Origin: Asaia sp003994335
GTDB taxonomy: Bacteria; Pseudomonadota; Alphaproteobacteria; Acetobacterales; Acetobacteraceae
Assembly (NCBI RefSeq): GCF_037151175.1
Contig: NZ_JBBCOR010000011.1
Span: 58,269 to 122,268 of the forward strand
DNA length: 64,000 bases
Direction: 5' to 3'
Part shown: piece by piece, positions 27,592 to 36,977 of the stretch
Position numbering within the stretch: position 1 is the stretch's first letter
How the letters are laid out: every line of letters begins with the position of its first letter
Position numbers and translations under genes: made by a program
The notes under the pieces: generated by a model
Database searches by the model: none
Seen by the model: the letters and a program-made list of their open reading frames with translations, nothing else
Told to the model about the DNA's origin: nothing

Positions 27592-27995
27592 GAGCGTCCC
27601 TCCTTCGGGCGGGTGATGAGGATACGGGCGAGCGAGGCACAGCCGAGCGCCACGAAAAGAAGGGTGCTGAGACGAATGACCAGGCGCAGGCCGAAACGCC
27701 GCCAGCCCCGCGAGTAATCGGAGGCCACGACCTCAAGCCCAAGCTGGGCATGGCGCGCGGTCAGCGCGATCAGCAGGCCCAGAGGGGCGGCATTCTGCAC
27801 ACGCCCCGCCCAGGCCAGAATGGCCTCGCGGTCGCGCCCGGCGAGACGGAGGATCTGGGCAACACCCCAGATGGAAAGCGGGCCAAGAAGCACGGCCGAG
27901 ATGCGCTCGGCGGTCCAGTGCTCGGCGCCATCGGCCATGCCCCCAAGCCCCTTGGCGCGCGCCAGAGGCGTGCGCATGTCGGAAGAGCGGTTCAT
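27588..27995 (-). CDS. sdhD: Succinate dehydrogenase membrane anchor subunit
   Basis: 135 residues with three hydrophobic helices (about 31-50, 66-87, 106-124). ISAVLLGPLSIWGVAQI and ALTARHAQLGLEVVASDYSRG fit SdhD, with a likely haem-ligand His and the Asp-Tyr pair near the quinone site. It starts inside the sdhC stop and ends inside the sdhA start (both 4-nt overlaps). Assigned partly by position, since this subunit is poorly conserved. Confidence 0.9.
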   Translation of the reverse strand: MNRSSDMRTPLARAKGLGGMADGAEHWTAERISAVLLGPLSIWGVAQILRLAGRDREAILAWAGRVQNAAPLGLLIALTARHAQLGLEVVASDYSRGWRRFGLRLVIRLSTLLFVALGCASLARILITRPKEGRS

Positions 27996-28453
27996 GCGCG
28001 TGTTCCCTTGCTGCGGCGACGGGAGAGGGCGACAAAGGCGGTGGCCAGCGTGAGCGACAGCCCGGCGGTCACGAAGACCGAGCGTTTGCCATCCTCGTCG
28101 ATTTCCTTCTTCTCGAAGCGCGCACCGCTATCCCAGATCAGATGGCGGATGCTGGCGATAAAATGATAGAGCGTGGCAACGCCCCAGCCGAGAAAGATCA
28201 GGCGCCCGAGCGGGTGCGTCGCGACGCGCTGGGCGCGGGCAAAAGCACGCGGGCCCTGGGCGAGGGCAGCCAGCCAGGCGACCGCCAGACCAGCGCCGAG
28301 AGACGAGGCGACGCCCGCCATGCGATTGCCGATCGAAAGCGCCATGGAAAGGCGGAAACGATAAATATCCAGATGCGGCGACATGGGACGTCGAATGGCC
28401 CGCCCATCAGTGTCGGTGCCGTGATAGAACGCTTCGCGTCCGTCGGAAGCCAT
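27992..28453 (-). CDS. sdhC: Succinate dehydrogenase cytochrome b556 subunit
   Basis: 153 residues from the ATG at 28453; longer upstream frames lack similarity. RPMSPHLDIYRFRLSMALSIGNRMAGV is the SdhC signature with the Ser and Arg of the quinone site. YHFIASIRHLIWDSG carries the haem b His. There are three membrane helices. It is first in sdhCDAB, and the 247-bp gap to divergent zapE must hold the promoter. Confidence 0.95.
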   Translation of the reverse strand: MASDGREAFYHGTDTDGRAIRRPMSPHLDIYRFRLSMALSIGNRMAGVASSLGAGLAVAWLAALAQGPRAFARAQRVATHPLGRLIFLGWGVATLYHFIASIRHLIWDSGARFEKKEIDEDGKRSVFVTAGLSLTLATAFVALSRRRSKGTRA

Positions 28454-28700
28454 GGCGATACCTCGGAATTCTGTGCTTCGGGCTATGCGATACATAAACC
28501 ACATAGTCGCATTCCTATGGCGCGTCATGTGCATATTGATGTGAGAATCGGCACTGATTTCGTCTTGTATGTAACATACCGCCTGGCCTTGCAGTGCCTG
28601 TTCCTCACCAAGGCGTGACGTTTTTAAAGGGGCGCGCTCGCGCTTATCGCGTGATAGGACGAGAACAGAATTCCGTGTCATGTCACATGAAGAGAGTACG

Positions 28701-29822
28701 ATGTCCGACCAGGGTCTCACCGCGCATTCCACCATCACGGGCGGAGTGCTGAAGACTTATCGTCATCTGATCGGGCAGGGTGAGATCGTAGCAGACCCAG
28801 CCCAGGCCCAGGCCGCCACGGCCCTGGATCGTCTTGCTCAGGCCCTGCAGTCGCGCCATGAAAAAGGCGATGGTTTTCTGTCGCGTTTCACACGTCGGCG
28901 TCCCGACCCCATCAGGGGGCTGTATCTTGTGGGCGAAGTGGGGCGTGGCAAGACCATGCTCATGGATCTTTTTTGTCGTGAAGTTGCTGTGCGCAAGAAG
29001 CGCCGTATCCATTTTCATGTCTTCATGCAGGAAGTGCTGCGCGCCCTCCACAAGGGCCAGAGCCTTGGTGAACGACGCGAGGACCCTGTGTATGACCTCG
29101 CGCAGAAGGTCCATGATCAGTACGACCTGCTCTGTTTCGATGAATTCCAGATCAATGACATGTCGGACGCGGTTCTGATCCTGCGCCTGCTGGACCGTGT
29201 GATGGCGCTGGGTACGGTGGTTGTCGCAACCTCCAACACGGCGCCTTCGGATCTGATGAAGAACCAGGTGCAGAACCGGGCCACGATGCGGCCCTATCTT
29301 GAGGCTTTTGCCGCCCATATGGAGGTGCTGACCCTGCAGGCCGCGCGTGATTACCGCCGCGGACGCGAGCTGGACAGCCAGGTCTGGGTTTCGCCCCTCT
29401 CGGAAGAAAGCAATGCGCATTTGCGCCAGAGGTTCGAGAGCATGACCGAGGAGCGTGCCGAACCTGGTGCCGTCGCCATCGGCTCGCGCCGTATTCCTGT
29501 GCCGTCCTGTCAGGGGGAGATCGCCTGGTTCACTTTCGATGCCCTGTGCGGATCAGCTCTCGGACCCGCCGATTACCTTGCCATCGTCGCCCGTTTCAAA
29601 ACCTTGTTCATCGAAGGGATTCCGGCGCTGGTGCCCGATCAGTACGACAAGGCTCGTCGCTTCATCAATCTGATCGACGTGATGTACGAAAATCATACCT
29701 GCCTTTTCGCCACCGCTGCGACCCAGCCAGAGGCGCTTTATCAGACAGGTGAGAACGCAAAGGCGTTCGAGCGAACGGCGTCACGTCTCGAGGAAATGCG
29801 TTCCAGCGACTGGCGGGACTGA
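28701..29822 (+). CDS. zapE: Cell-division protein ZapE (AFG1-like ATPase)
   Basis: 373 residues from the ATG at 28701, preceded by GAAGAGAG; an ATG 21 nt upstream is possible. The Walker A is GEVGRGKT (78-85), Walker B LLCFDEFQ, and the sensor block VVVATSNTAPSDL. The family end (LYENHTCLF-like MYENHTCLFATA) is present. AFG1/ZapE proteins are P-loop ATPases linked to FtsZ-ring stability or to quality control of respiratory complexes. Placement divergent from sdhCDAB is notable, because zapE also lies next to sdh in other alphaproteobacteria. Confidence 0.93.
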   Translation: MSDQGLTAHSTITGGVLKTYRHLIGQGEIVADPAQAQAATALDRLAQALQSRHEKGDGFLSRFTRRRPDPIRGLYLVGEVGRGKTMLMDLFCREVAVRKKRRIHFHVFMQEVLRALHKGQSLGERREDPVYDLAQKVHDQYDLLCFDEFQINDMSDAVLILRLLDRVMALGTVVVATSNTAPSDLMKNQVQNRATMRPYLEAFAAHMEVLTLQAARDYRRGRELDSQVWVSPLSEESNAHLRQRFESMTEERAEPGAVAIGSRRIPVPSCQGEIAWFTFDALCGSALGPADYLAIVARFKTLFIEGIPALVPDQYDKARRFINLIDVMYENHTCLFATAATQPEALYQTGENAKAFERTASRLEEMRSSDWRD

Positions 29823-29943
29823 AGGGGCTGATTCAGCGGCATCGGGGCTACTGCCGTCTGCGCGCTGAGGAAAGCGTGATCGAAAAGCATAACGCGCCGC
29901 ACGGGTCGAATGGCGGCGCGCTGCTCGGGATCGTGTCTCTTTT

Positions 29944-29968
29944 CTGCGCCGCAACTGGTGCGGCGCAG
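29944..29968. terminator. Hairpin downstream of the M3 peptidase gene
   Basis: CTGCGCCGCA and TGCGGCGCAG pair perfectly with a 5-nt loop, 11 bp beyond the peptidase stop on the minus strand and about 120 bp after zapE. No good T-run follows, so termination may be partial. Confidence 0.45.
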
Positions 29969-29979
29969 AGCCGGATGGC

Positions 29980-32103
29980 TTATTTCCCAGCGGGCAGCAG
30001 ACCACGATGGGAGAGCATCGGGCCGATTTCCGGGTCCTTGCCATAAAAGGCCTTGAACATCGGGCCGTAATCCATGGTGTGTCCCTTCGACAGGATCATG
30101 TCGCGGAAGCGCTGGCCGTTTTCGCGGGTCAGGCCACCATGGGACTGGAACCAGGAAAACACGTCCTGATCCAGCATTTCGGTCCAGAGATAGGCATAAT
30201 AGCCAGCCGAATAGCCATTACCCCAGATATGCAGGAAATAGCTCGAGCGGTAGCGCGGCGGCACATCGGCCACATCGAGACCCGTCTCATTGAGCGCCTT
30301 GGCTTCGAACTGATCGACATCCTGACGTGGGGCATCGGCGGACAGGCCATGCCAGGACATGTCGAGCTGGGCAGCGGCCACGATTTCACCCAGCGCATAG
30401 CCCTGGTTGAAATGCGCGGCTTTCTTGATCTTCGCGACCAGCTCCGCCGGCATCGGGGCACCGGTCTTGTAGTGGCGGGCGTAATGGGCGAACACCTTCG
30501 GGTCCATCGCCCAGTTCTCGTTGAACTGCGAGGGGAACTCGACGAAATCGCGCGCTACGGCCGTGCCCGAAAGCGTGGGATAGGTCTGGCTTGCAAACAG
30601 ACCGTGCAGCGCATGACCAAATTCGTGGAACATGGTCGTGACGTCGTCTGACGTGATGAGCTGAGGCTGGCCGGGGGCGGCCTTGGTGAAGTTTGCAACG
30701 TTGTAGATAACCGGACGCGTCTTCAACAGATCGCTCTGCCCCACGAAATTGGACATCCAGGCGCCACCGGATTTGTTGTCGCGCTTGAAGTAGTCGAAAT
30801 ACATCAGGCCAAGCGGCGAGCCGTCCTTGTCCTTGACTTCGAAGACCATGACATCGGGATTATAGACCGGGATGTCCTTGCGGGGCTCGAAAGTGATCCC
30901 GTAGAGCTGGTTCGCGGCGTAGAACACGCCATCGGTCAGCACGGTATTCAGTTCGAAATACGGTTTTACGTCGTTCTGGTTGAGGTCGAATTTCTGCTTG
31001 CGCACGCGTTCGGCATAGTAATTCCAGTCCCACGGCTTGAGCGTGAAATTCTGGTGGTCGTCACCAATCGCCTTTTGCAGCTCGGCGGCTTCACGATGCT
31101 GTTCGGCTGCCGTGGCAGGAACGAGCTGACGAATGAAGCTGTTCACAGCCGAAGGCGTCTTGGCCATCTGGTCATACAGCGTATAGGCGGCATAATTCGG
31201 ATAGCCGAAGAGCGCGGCCTTTTCTGCGCGCAGCTGCGCGATTTCGGCAATGGTCTGGCGGGTGTCGTTCGCGTCGCCCTTCTCGGCGCGCGTCCAGCTC
31301 TGATTGAACAGGGCTTCACGTGTGCTGCGATCGCTCAGCGAAGCGAGGTCGGGCTGCTGGGTGGTGTTCTGCAGCGGCAGGACATATTTGCCGGATAGTT
31401 TGCGGCCTTCGGCGGCCTTCTGGGCAGAGGCAACAGCGCCGTCATCGAGCCCCGCCAGCGCTTCCTTCTTGTCTACGACCAGAGCCCCGGCCTTCGCGCT
31501 CGCGATCAGCTTCTGGTTATAGGCCGTTTCGAGTTTGGAAAGCTGCGTGTTGATGGCCCGGAGCTTCTGCTGGTCAGCATGGTTCAGCTCGGCACCGGAA
31601 TGCACGAATTGCTGGTAATAGACCTCCAGCAACATGGCCTGCTCGGCGTTCAGGTTCAGCTTGGCACGATTGTCGTACAGCGTCTTGACGCGGTGAAAGA
31701 GCTTCGGATTGAGATAGATCTCATCCTGATGCTGGCTGAGCTTGGGCGCTTCCTTGCTGTCAATGGCGTCCATGGCGTCGTCTTTATCCGCCGAGTAGAC
31801 GCCGTAAAACACGCTCTGCGCGCGGTTCAGTAACTGGCCGGAACGCTCCATGGCGACAATGGTGTTGTCGAAGGTCGGCGCGGCCTTGTTATTGGCGATC
31901 GCCTGCATTTCCTTGAGTTGATCTGCCATGCCCTTTTCGAAGGCCGGCACATAGTCGCTGTCCTTTATCTTGTCGAAAGGCGGTGCCTGATAGGGCAGGG
32001 GGCTCGCCTGGAACAGGGGATTGGCGGGAGCTGCCAGCGCCGTGGAAGAGAGAAGGGGAAGAGCAACAGCTGCAAGAGCCGCAGCATGTCTGAAAACGGG
32101 CAT
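29980..32103 (-). CDS. dcp: M3 family peptidyl-dipeptidase, exported
   Basis: 707 residues from the ATG at 32103. The signal peptide (about 1-25, STALAAP) predicts a periplasmic enzyme. The zinc motif HEFGH is at 493-497 in TTMFHEFGHALHGLF, with the third ligand Glu downstream in the WAMDPKVF region. It matches the oligopeptidase A/Dcp group, which removes C-terminal dipeptides from peptides. The signal favours Dcp over cytosolic OpdA. It stands alone between a hairpin and yigZ. Confidence 0.92.
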   Translation of the reverse strand: MPVFRHAAALAAVALPLLSSTALAAPANPLFQASPLPYQAPPFDKIKDSDYVPAFEKGMADQLKEMQAIANNKAAPTFDNTIVAMERSGQLLNRAQSVFYGVYSADKDDAMDAIDSKEAPKLSQHQDEIYLNPKLFHRVKTLYDNRAKLNLNAEQAMLLEVYYQQFVHSGAELNHADQQKLRAINTQLSKLETAYNQKLIASAKAGALVVDKKEALAGLDDGAVASAQKAAEGRKLSGKYVLPLQNTTQQPDLASLSDRSTREALFNQSWTRAEKGDANDTRQTIAEIAQLRAEKAALFGYPNYAAYTLYDQMAKTPSAVNSFIRQLVPATAAEQHREAAELQKAIGDDHQNFTLKPWDWNYYAERVRKQKFDLNQNDVKPYFELNTVLTDGVFYAANQLYGITFEPRKDIPVYNPDVMVFEVKDKDGSPLGLMYFDYFKRDNKSGGAWMSNFVGQSDLLKTRPVIYNVANFTKAAPGQPQLITSDDVTTMFHEFGHALHGLFASQTYPTLSGTAVARDFVEFPSQFNENWAMDPKVFAHYARHYKTGAPMPAELVAKIKKAAHFNQGYALGEIVAAAQLDMSWHGLSADAPRQDVDQFEAKALNETGLDVADVPPRYRSSYFLHIWGNGYSAGYYAYLWTEMLDQDVFSWFQSHGGLTRENGQRFRDMILSKGHTMDYGPMFKAFYGKDPEIGPMLSHRGLLPAGK

Positions 32104-32217
32104 GAACAAGGATCCTACGATCGTAACATGATATGTTACCGTAGGAAGGAAACGCAGGGGCGTCAAACCATCTGCAATCCGTTGTACAGGGCGCAGGCGG
32201 CAGGGCCTCTGCTCGGT

Positions 32218-32829
32218 TTAAAGGGCGGCTTGCGCCGAGTCTTCAGGGTCGAGCACGCGAACCGGGCCACCGCGCAACAGATCCTGTAGCGACATTCGTA
32301 TCATTTCGGAGGCGGAAAGAGGAGCGGAGAGCGTCAAGGCCGCACCCTGCGCGTCGAAAGCGCATTCGTCCTGCGTCGCGCCCCACTCCGCCAGACGGGC
32401 CTGGATGATCGGCAGCAAGCTGAATGGCACGTGACAGGCGAGGCGTTGCATGGGAACGATCTCGACTGCCTCACCCTGTTTGAGGCAGGACGCCGCTGCA
32501 CCGCCATAAGCGCGAACCAGCCCGCCTGCGCCCAGCTTGATCCCGCCGAACCAGCGCACGACGATCACCGCCACTTGATCGAATTCCTGTGAATCGATGG
32601 CCTGCAGGATGGGTCGCCCTGCCGTGCCCCCCGGCTCACCATCATCGAAGCTGCGATAGCGCCCCCCGATCCGCCACGCCCAGCAATTATGGGTGGCATC
32701 GGGCACGCGGACGCGTTCGAAGAAAGCGCCCGCCTCTGCCTCCTCGGCAATCGGTCTTGCATGGACGCGGAACAGGCTTTTCTTGACGACCGTATCGAGT
32801 TGCGTCTCTGCCACGAGTGTTCGGGTCAT
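32218..32829 (-). CDS. yigZ: YigZ/IMPACT family protein
   Basis: 203 residues from the ATG at 32829. KKSLFRVHARPI, HNCWAWRIGG, DDGEPGGTAGRPIL and VVRWFGGIKLGAGGLVRAYG are the complete UPF0029/IMPACT N-terminal signature. The C-terminal half is the DUF1949-like domain. The biochemical role is not settled in bacteria; the eukaryotic relative modulates Gcn2. It lies between dcp and a membrane-protein gene on the same strand. Confidence 0.93.
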   Translation of the reverse strand: MTRTLVAETQLDTVVKKSLFRVHARPIAEEAEAGAFFERVRVPDATHNCWAWRIGGRYRSFDDGEPGGTAGRPILQAIDSQEFDQVAVIVVRWFGGIKLGAGGLVRAYGGAAASCLKQGEAVEIVPMQRLACHVPFSLLPIIQARLAEWGATQDECAFDAQGAALTLSAPLSASEMIRMSLQDLLRGGPVRVLDPEDSAQAAL

Positions 32830-32949
32830 GATTTCCCTTCCTGCCCATTTCAGGGTTCTTTCGGCGCGTTCGAGACGCGCTGCCCAAGAAGCAGGGTGCG
32901 GCCCCTCATGCAAGGGCTCGGGAATGTCTGGGCTTTGCAGGGCTTTCGT

Positions 32950-34329
32950 TTACTGCCCCATGAGATAGGCGTCCACGTCTCGCTTGACCGCCTCGGCATA
33001 GCCAAGGTCGGGAAAGATCGTTTTCAGGTAGCAGGGGTCATGCTGGCCCGGCTGCCAGGCGCGTACAGAGTCACGAAGCGTGTCGGCTGCCCGAAAACCC
33101 GCCAGGCCCGAAGCCCCCTGAAACAGAACCAGCATGGAGGCAAAGCAGACGCCGAGTTTCAGGTCCGGATTGCGTTCAGCGAAGGGCAGACGGCGCAGCC
33201 AGAGCAGCGCCCTCATGATCAGGCCAGCGTGGAAAAGGAGCACATAAATGGAATAGCGGGCGGGGGCGATCATCACCGCGCCTTCATTCGCCCGTCCAAA
33301 TCCCGCCATACAGGCGACAGCCAGCCCTGTGAGAATAAGCCCCGTCGAGACGAGCGATGCGCGTGAACAGGATGGGCGAAGAATACAGTCACGAAGGAGA
33401 ATGGCGATGGCCACCGCTGCCAGGGCCAGGCCGATTACCATGCCGAGCGTTGTCAGGGCAGCCACGCGGGAGAAAGGCAGACCCAGAAAGATTCCGGCAT
33501 AGGCGATCATGCGGATGAGGGAGGGCGTACCGGGTTCGTGAGGCAGAGCGTCCCTTGCCGCGCTGCCGCCAGGCATGTCATGCCACAGGTACAGAGCGCT
33601 CTCGGTCACGCCAATCACGAGGAGTGCGCAGATCAGGGCTGGGGCCAGACGTGCGCGCAGGCCCAGCCAAAGGAGCACCGGCCAGACCACAAGCCCCGTC
33701 ATGTTCCCGAAGGGGGCCAGAGCGGCACAGAGCATGGCCCCGATGAAGAAGCGTGTCGGCGACGAAGGGCTGAGGATCGCACTGGAGAACAGCACGAGCG
33801 CCCCGAGCAGAAAGACGAGGGAGAGGGGGTAGACGCAATTGATGGGCAGGCCGATATCGAGCGCGGCCGTGCTGCTCAGCACGAGCATCGGCACGATAAG
33901 CGCGAGTGTCCTGTCGCGCCGCAAGGCATGTTCGGCCATGACGCTCCAGAGCATCCAGGCCATCATCAGGACCGCCATGAGCGTCATGACGATAAAGACG
34001 AGCTGATTTCCCCCGCCCAAAGTCAGGTCGAACAGCGTCATCAACCGGACAAAGGCCAGCCGGTGTTCGTTATGGGGATGAATCAAATGCGCCCACCATC
34101 CGGACACGCTGTTGGTCCTGAGGGCAATCAGCGCATCGTGCTGCCAGGTGAGCATGTCGAGATAAGGCGTGGTAATGGCTGTCGCCCAGACCATGATCGC
34201 GAATAACGCCATCTGCACGCCGAATAACAGCTGCAGAGCCAGGACCGAACGTCCTCTTTGGGGCAGTTCTGACGACCAGGTGGCAACCGACAGCTTGATT
34301 CTGCCCAGATGCGATGAGATGGCAGCCAT
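32950..34329 (-). CDS. Polytopic membrane protein of unknown function
   Basis: 459 residues from the ATG at 34329, with GGGGGAG upstream; an in-frame start at 34401 is possible. About eleven hydrophobic helices span most of the length. The first loop reads YLDMLTWQHDALIALR then IHPHNEHRLAFVRLM, a His/Asn/Arg-rich periplasmic pattern like that of polyprenyl-linked glycosyltransferase-type membrane proteins, but I cannot assign it to a family. The C-terminal tail is short and soluble (KTIFPDLGYAEAVKRD). No polysaccharide genes are adjacent. Confidence 0.8.
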   Translation of the reverse strand: MAAISSHLGRIKLSVATWSSELPQRGRSVLALQLLFGVQMALFAIMVWATAITTPYLDMLTWQHDALIALRTNSVSGWWAHLIHPHNEHRLAFVRLMTLFDLTLGGGNQLVFIVMTLMAVLMMAWMLWSVMAEHALRRDRTLALIVPMLVLSSTAALDIGLPINCVYPLSLVFLLGALVLFSSAILSPSSPTRFFIGAMLCAALAPFGNMTGLVVWPVLLWLGLRARLAPALICALLVIGVTESALYLWHDMPGGSAARDALPHEPGTPSLIRMIAYAGIFLGLPFSRVAALTTLGMVIGLALAAVAIAILLRDCILRPSCSRASLVSTGLILTGLAVACMAGFGRANEGAVMIAPARYSIYVLLFHAGLIMRALLWLRRLPFAERNPDLKLGVCFASMLVLFQGASGLAGFRAADTLRDSVRAWQPGQHDPCYLKTIFPDLGYAEAVKRDVDAYLMGQ

Positions 34330-34595
34330 TATTCGGCGCTCCCCCCTATCGAAATGACAGGGAAGGAGGACTATTCCTTGAGACCTGTCTTGCACAGTCA
34401 TTCAACGAGAACCGATGCAAAACGGTCCGATTGCGATTCGGATCTTCAAGTCTTGATCGTGTGAAACGCTATTTACACGATATTGACGCCTCCGCAATGC
34501 AGGCAATCTAACGAGACAGGATGTTGTGTTTCGTTACGTCCCTGACGTGGACGCTTGTACTGCGACAGGCCGGTCCGCAGATTTTGGGCGAACGG

Positions 34596-35978
34596 CTACT
34601 CATCCAGGGGCTGGAACAGTTCAACCAGATCGTTCAGATGCCCGATCTCTTTCAGTGCCAGGCCTTCCGGGGGCTTGGGGCGGGCGCCGCCGCTGGCGAC
34701 GCGTCGGGGCAGGATGGCCTGCACGAAGCCGAGCTTCTGCGCTTCCTTCATGCGCAGATCGGTCTGGGAAACCTGGCGTACCTCCCCCGAAAGGCCGACC
34801 TCGCCGAAATAGGTGGCCCCTGCCGATGTCGGCACGCCCGTCGCCGCCGAGATCAACGCCGCTGCCACGGCCATATCGCAGGCGGGTTCGCTGATACGCA
34901 GACCGCCTGCAATATTCAGATGGACATCCATCCCCGCCATCTTCAGCCCGCATCGCGCTTCAAGCACAGCCAGAATCATGTTGAGACGCGCCGTTTCCCA
35001 TCCGACCACCGCGCGTCTTGCCGCGCCCTCGCCCGCCTTGGGAGAGACGAGAGCCTGAATTTCCAGAAGGACCGGTCGTGTACCTTCCATGCCTGCAAAA
35101 ACAGCCGAGCCCGCGATATTGCCGCGTCGTTCCGCGAGGAAAAGCGCGGAAGGATTGGGTACCTCCGTCAGCCCCGTATCCGTCATGGCGAACACGCCGA
35201 TTTCGTCCGTGGCGCCGAAACGGTTTTTGGCCGCGCGCAGAATGCGAAACTGGTGGCCGCGATCGCCCTCAAAATACATGACGGCATCGACCATATGTTC
35301 GAGCACACGTGGGCCTGCCAGCGCGCCCTCCTTGGTCACATGGCCGACCAGAACGAGCGAGAACCCGACCGTCTTGGCGAGACGGATCAGCTCAAACGCG
35401 CACGCCCGGACCTGGGCGACAGAGCCAGGGGCGCTCTCGATCGTTTCCAGCCACATGGTCTGGATGGAATCGATGACCACCACATGGTGCTCGCGGTCCT
35501 GCTCCAGCGATCCAGCGATCTCGGACACGTTGATGCTGGCAGCCAGATCGAGCGTTGGTGCATCGAGCTTCAAGCGGCGGGCGCGCAGACGGATCTGATC
35601 CACGGCCTCTTCACCCGATACATACAGAACGCGTCGTCCAGCTTGAGCGAGAGCGCAGGTGGCCTGCAGCAGCAGCGTGGATTTGCCGATGCCCGGATCA
35701 CCGCCCACCAGAACGACAGAGGCCGGAACGAGCCCACCACCGAGCACACGGTCGAATTCGGCAATAGAGGTCTGGATGCGCGGCGGCGGTGTGAGATCGC
35801 CGTCCAGATGCATGAGCGTCAGACGCCCGGCGCGCTTGCGTGTCTCGCGATTGGTTGGTTCAACCGCTTCCTCGACAATGGTGTTCCATTCCCCGCAGCC
35901 GTCGCAGCGGCCCGACCATTTGCTGGTGACGGTACCGCAAGCCTGACACACGAAACGGGCTGTGGGACGCTTGGCCAT
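34596..35978 (-). CDS. radA: DNA repair protein RadA
   Basis: 460 residues. A zinc finger with Cys11, Cys14, Cys25 and Cys28 (CQACG, CDGCG) opens the protein. The RecA-like core follows with Walker A GGDPGIGKSTLL, the RadA-specific AAKNRFGATDEIGVF, and a C-terminal Lon-protease-like domain (GGLRISEPACDMAVAAALIS). RadA drives branch migration in recombination. It is a single gene whose upstream region (35979-36188) is rich in A/T palindromes. Confidence 0.97.
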   Translation of the reverse strand: MAKRPTARFVCQACGTVTSKWSGRCDGCGEWNTIVEEAVEPTNRETRKRAGRLTLMHLDGDLTPPPRIQTSIAEFDRVLGGGLVPASVVLVGGDPGIGKSTLLLQATCALAQAGRRVLYVSGEEAVDQIRLRARRLKLDAPTLDLAASINVSEIAGSLEQDREHHVVVIDSIQTMWLETIESAPGSVAQVRACAFELIRLAKTVGFSLVLVGHVTKEGALAGPRVLEHMVDAVMYFEGDRGHQFRILRAAKNRFGATDEIGVFAMTDTGLTEVPNPSALFLAERRGNIAGSAVFAGMEGTRPVLLEIQALVSPKAGEGAARRAVVGWETARLNMILAVLEARCGLKMAGMDVHLNIAGGLRISEPACDMAVAAALISAATGVPTSAGATYFGEVGLSGEVRQVSQTDLRMKEAQKLGFVQAILPRRVASGGARPKPPEGLALKEIGHLNDLVELFQPLDE

Positions 35979-36153
35979 GGGGGAGATCTTCCGGTCTGGG
36001 GTTCAGATCGGAAGATAGGGCAGGTGTGGAAACATAACAAGAACGAGCAGGGTTCTTCTTTATTCTGAAGAAAAAGAAGCAAAAAGACTCTCGATCCGTC
36101 TGGGGACTGAGAACCGGTACGGTCCGAGGTGTTCCGCTAGGATGAGTTTCTTG

Positions 36154-36175
36154 GTTCTTTTTTGCAAAAAAGAAC
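36154..36175. terminator. 22-bp perfect A/T palindrome after mlaF
   Basis: GTTCTTTTTTG and its exact complement meet centrally, 13 bp beyond the mlaF stop. A second, imperfect T/A-rich palindrome sits at about 36053-36080. The T- and A-runs make it a plausible terminator on the minus strand; it could equally be a repeat-family member. Confidence 0.5.
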
Positions 36176-36188
36176 GCCCTCCCATCCC

Positions 36189-36977
36189 CTAACGCCGCAA
36201 TTCCATCCCGATCGGCCCATCCTTGCGGCCATGGGTAAACTGATCGACCATGGCGTTGCCGCTATCCATCAGCTCCGACGCCAGTCCCTGCCAGACGAGC
36301 TTGCCGTGATAGAGCATGGCCGCACGGTCGCCAATACGCCGGGCGGAGAGCATGTCATGGGTGATGGCAATCGCGGTCGAGCCAAGGCGCTTGACGCAAT
36401 CCACGATCAGCCCGTCGATCACGGCGCCCATGATGGGATCGAGCCCGGTCGTCGGTTCGTCAAAGAACAGGATATTGGGTGTCCCGGCGATGGCGCGCGC
36501 CAGACCGACACGCTTCTGCATACCGCCAGAGAGTTCCGAAGGGGCGAGCGCGCCCACCGAGGGGTCGAGCCCGACCTGCTTGAGAATATCGCCCGCCTGT
36601 TCACGCGCCTGAGCCGGGCTCAGGCGATGGGCCTTGCCGCGGCCCTTGGCCCGCAGACCGAACACGATGTTATCGGCTACGCTCATGCTGTCGAAAAGGG
36701 CGGCATTCTGAAACAGCATGCCGATCTGCTCGACCAGCGCGTTGCGTCGTGCGGGCGAGGCGGTGAGCACGTTCTCCCCGTCGATCTCGATCGTCCCGGC
36801 ATCCGGCGTGATGAGACCGAGGATACAGCGCAACAGTACGGATTTGCCGCTGCCCGAGCCTCCGATGATCACCATGGAGGTGCCGGCCTCGACATCGAGA
36901 TCGATCCCGTCCAGCACGGTTTTGGAGCCGAAGGATTTGGTCAGGCCGCGAATGCGGATCTTGGGCAGGGCGCTCAT
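36189..36977 (-). CDS. mlaF: ABC transporter ATP-binding protein, MlaF-type
   Basis: 262 residues. Walker A GGSGSGKSVLL (about 35-45), Q-loop FQNAALFDSMSV, signature LSGGMQKRVGLARAIAG and Walker B NILFFDEPTTGLDP. The last, with 'GMQKRVG', is typical of the MlaF/Ttg2A retrograde phospholipid transporter. It drives lipid movement between outer and inner membrane with MlaE, whose stop overlaps its start by 4 nt. The usual mlaD (MCE protein) and mlaC/B do not follow; radA does. Confidence 0.94.
   Translation of the reverse strand: MSALPKIRIRGLTKSFGSKTVLDGIDLDVEAGTSMVIIGGSGSGKSVLLRCILGLITPDAGTIEIDGENVLTASPARRNALVEQIGMLFQNAALFDSMSVADNIVFGLRAKGRGKAHRLSPAQAREQAGDILKQVGLDPSVGALAPSELSGGMQKRVGLARAIAGTPNILFFDEPTTGLDPIMGAVIDGLIVDCVKRLGSTAIAITHDMLSARRIGDRAAMLYHGKLVWQGLASELMDSGNAMVDQFTHGRKDGPIGMELRR

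Noticed and set aside
26386..27717. 443-codon open frame on the plus strand
   Set aside because: Antisense to sdhA, which is certain.
34521..36068. 515-codon open frame on the plus strand
   Set aside because: Antisense to radA; contains no recognisable motif.
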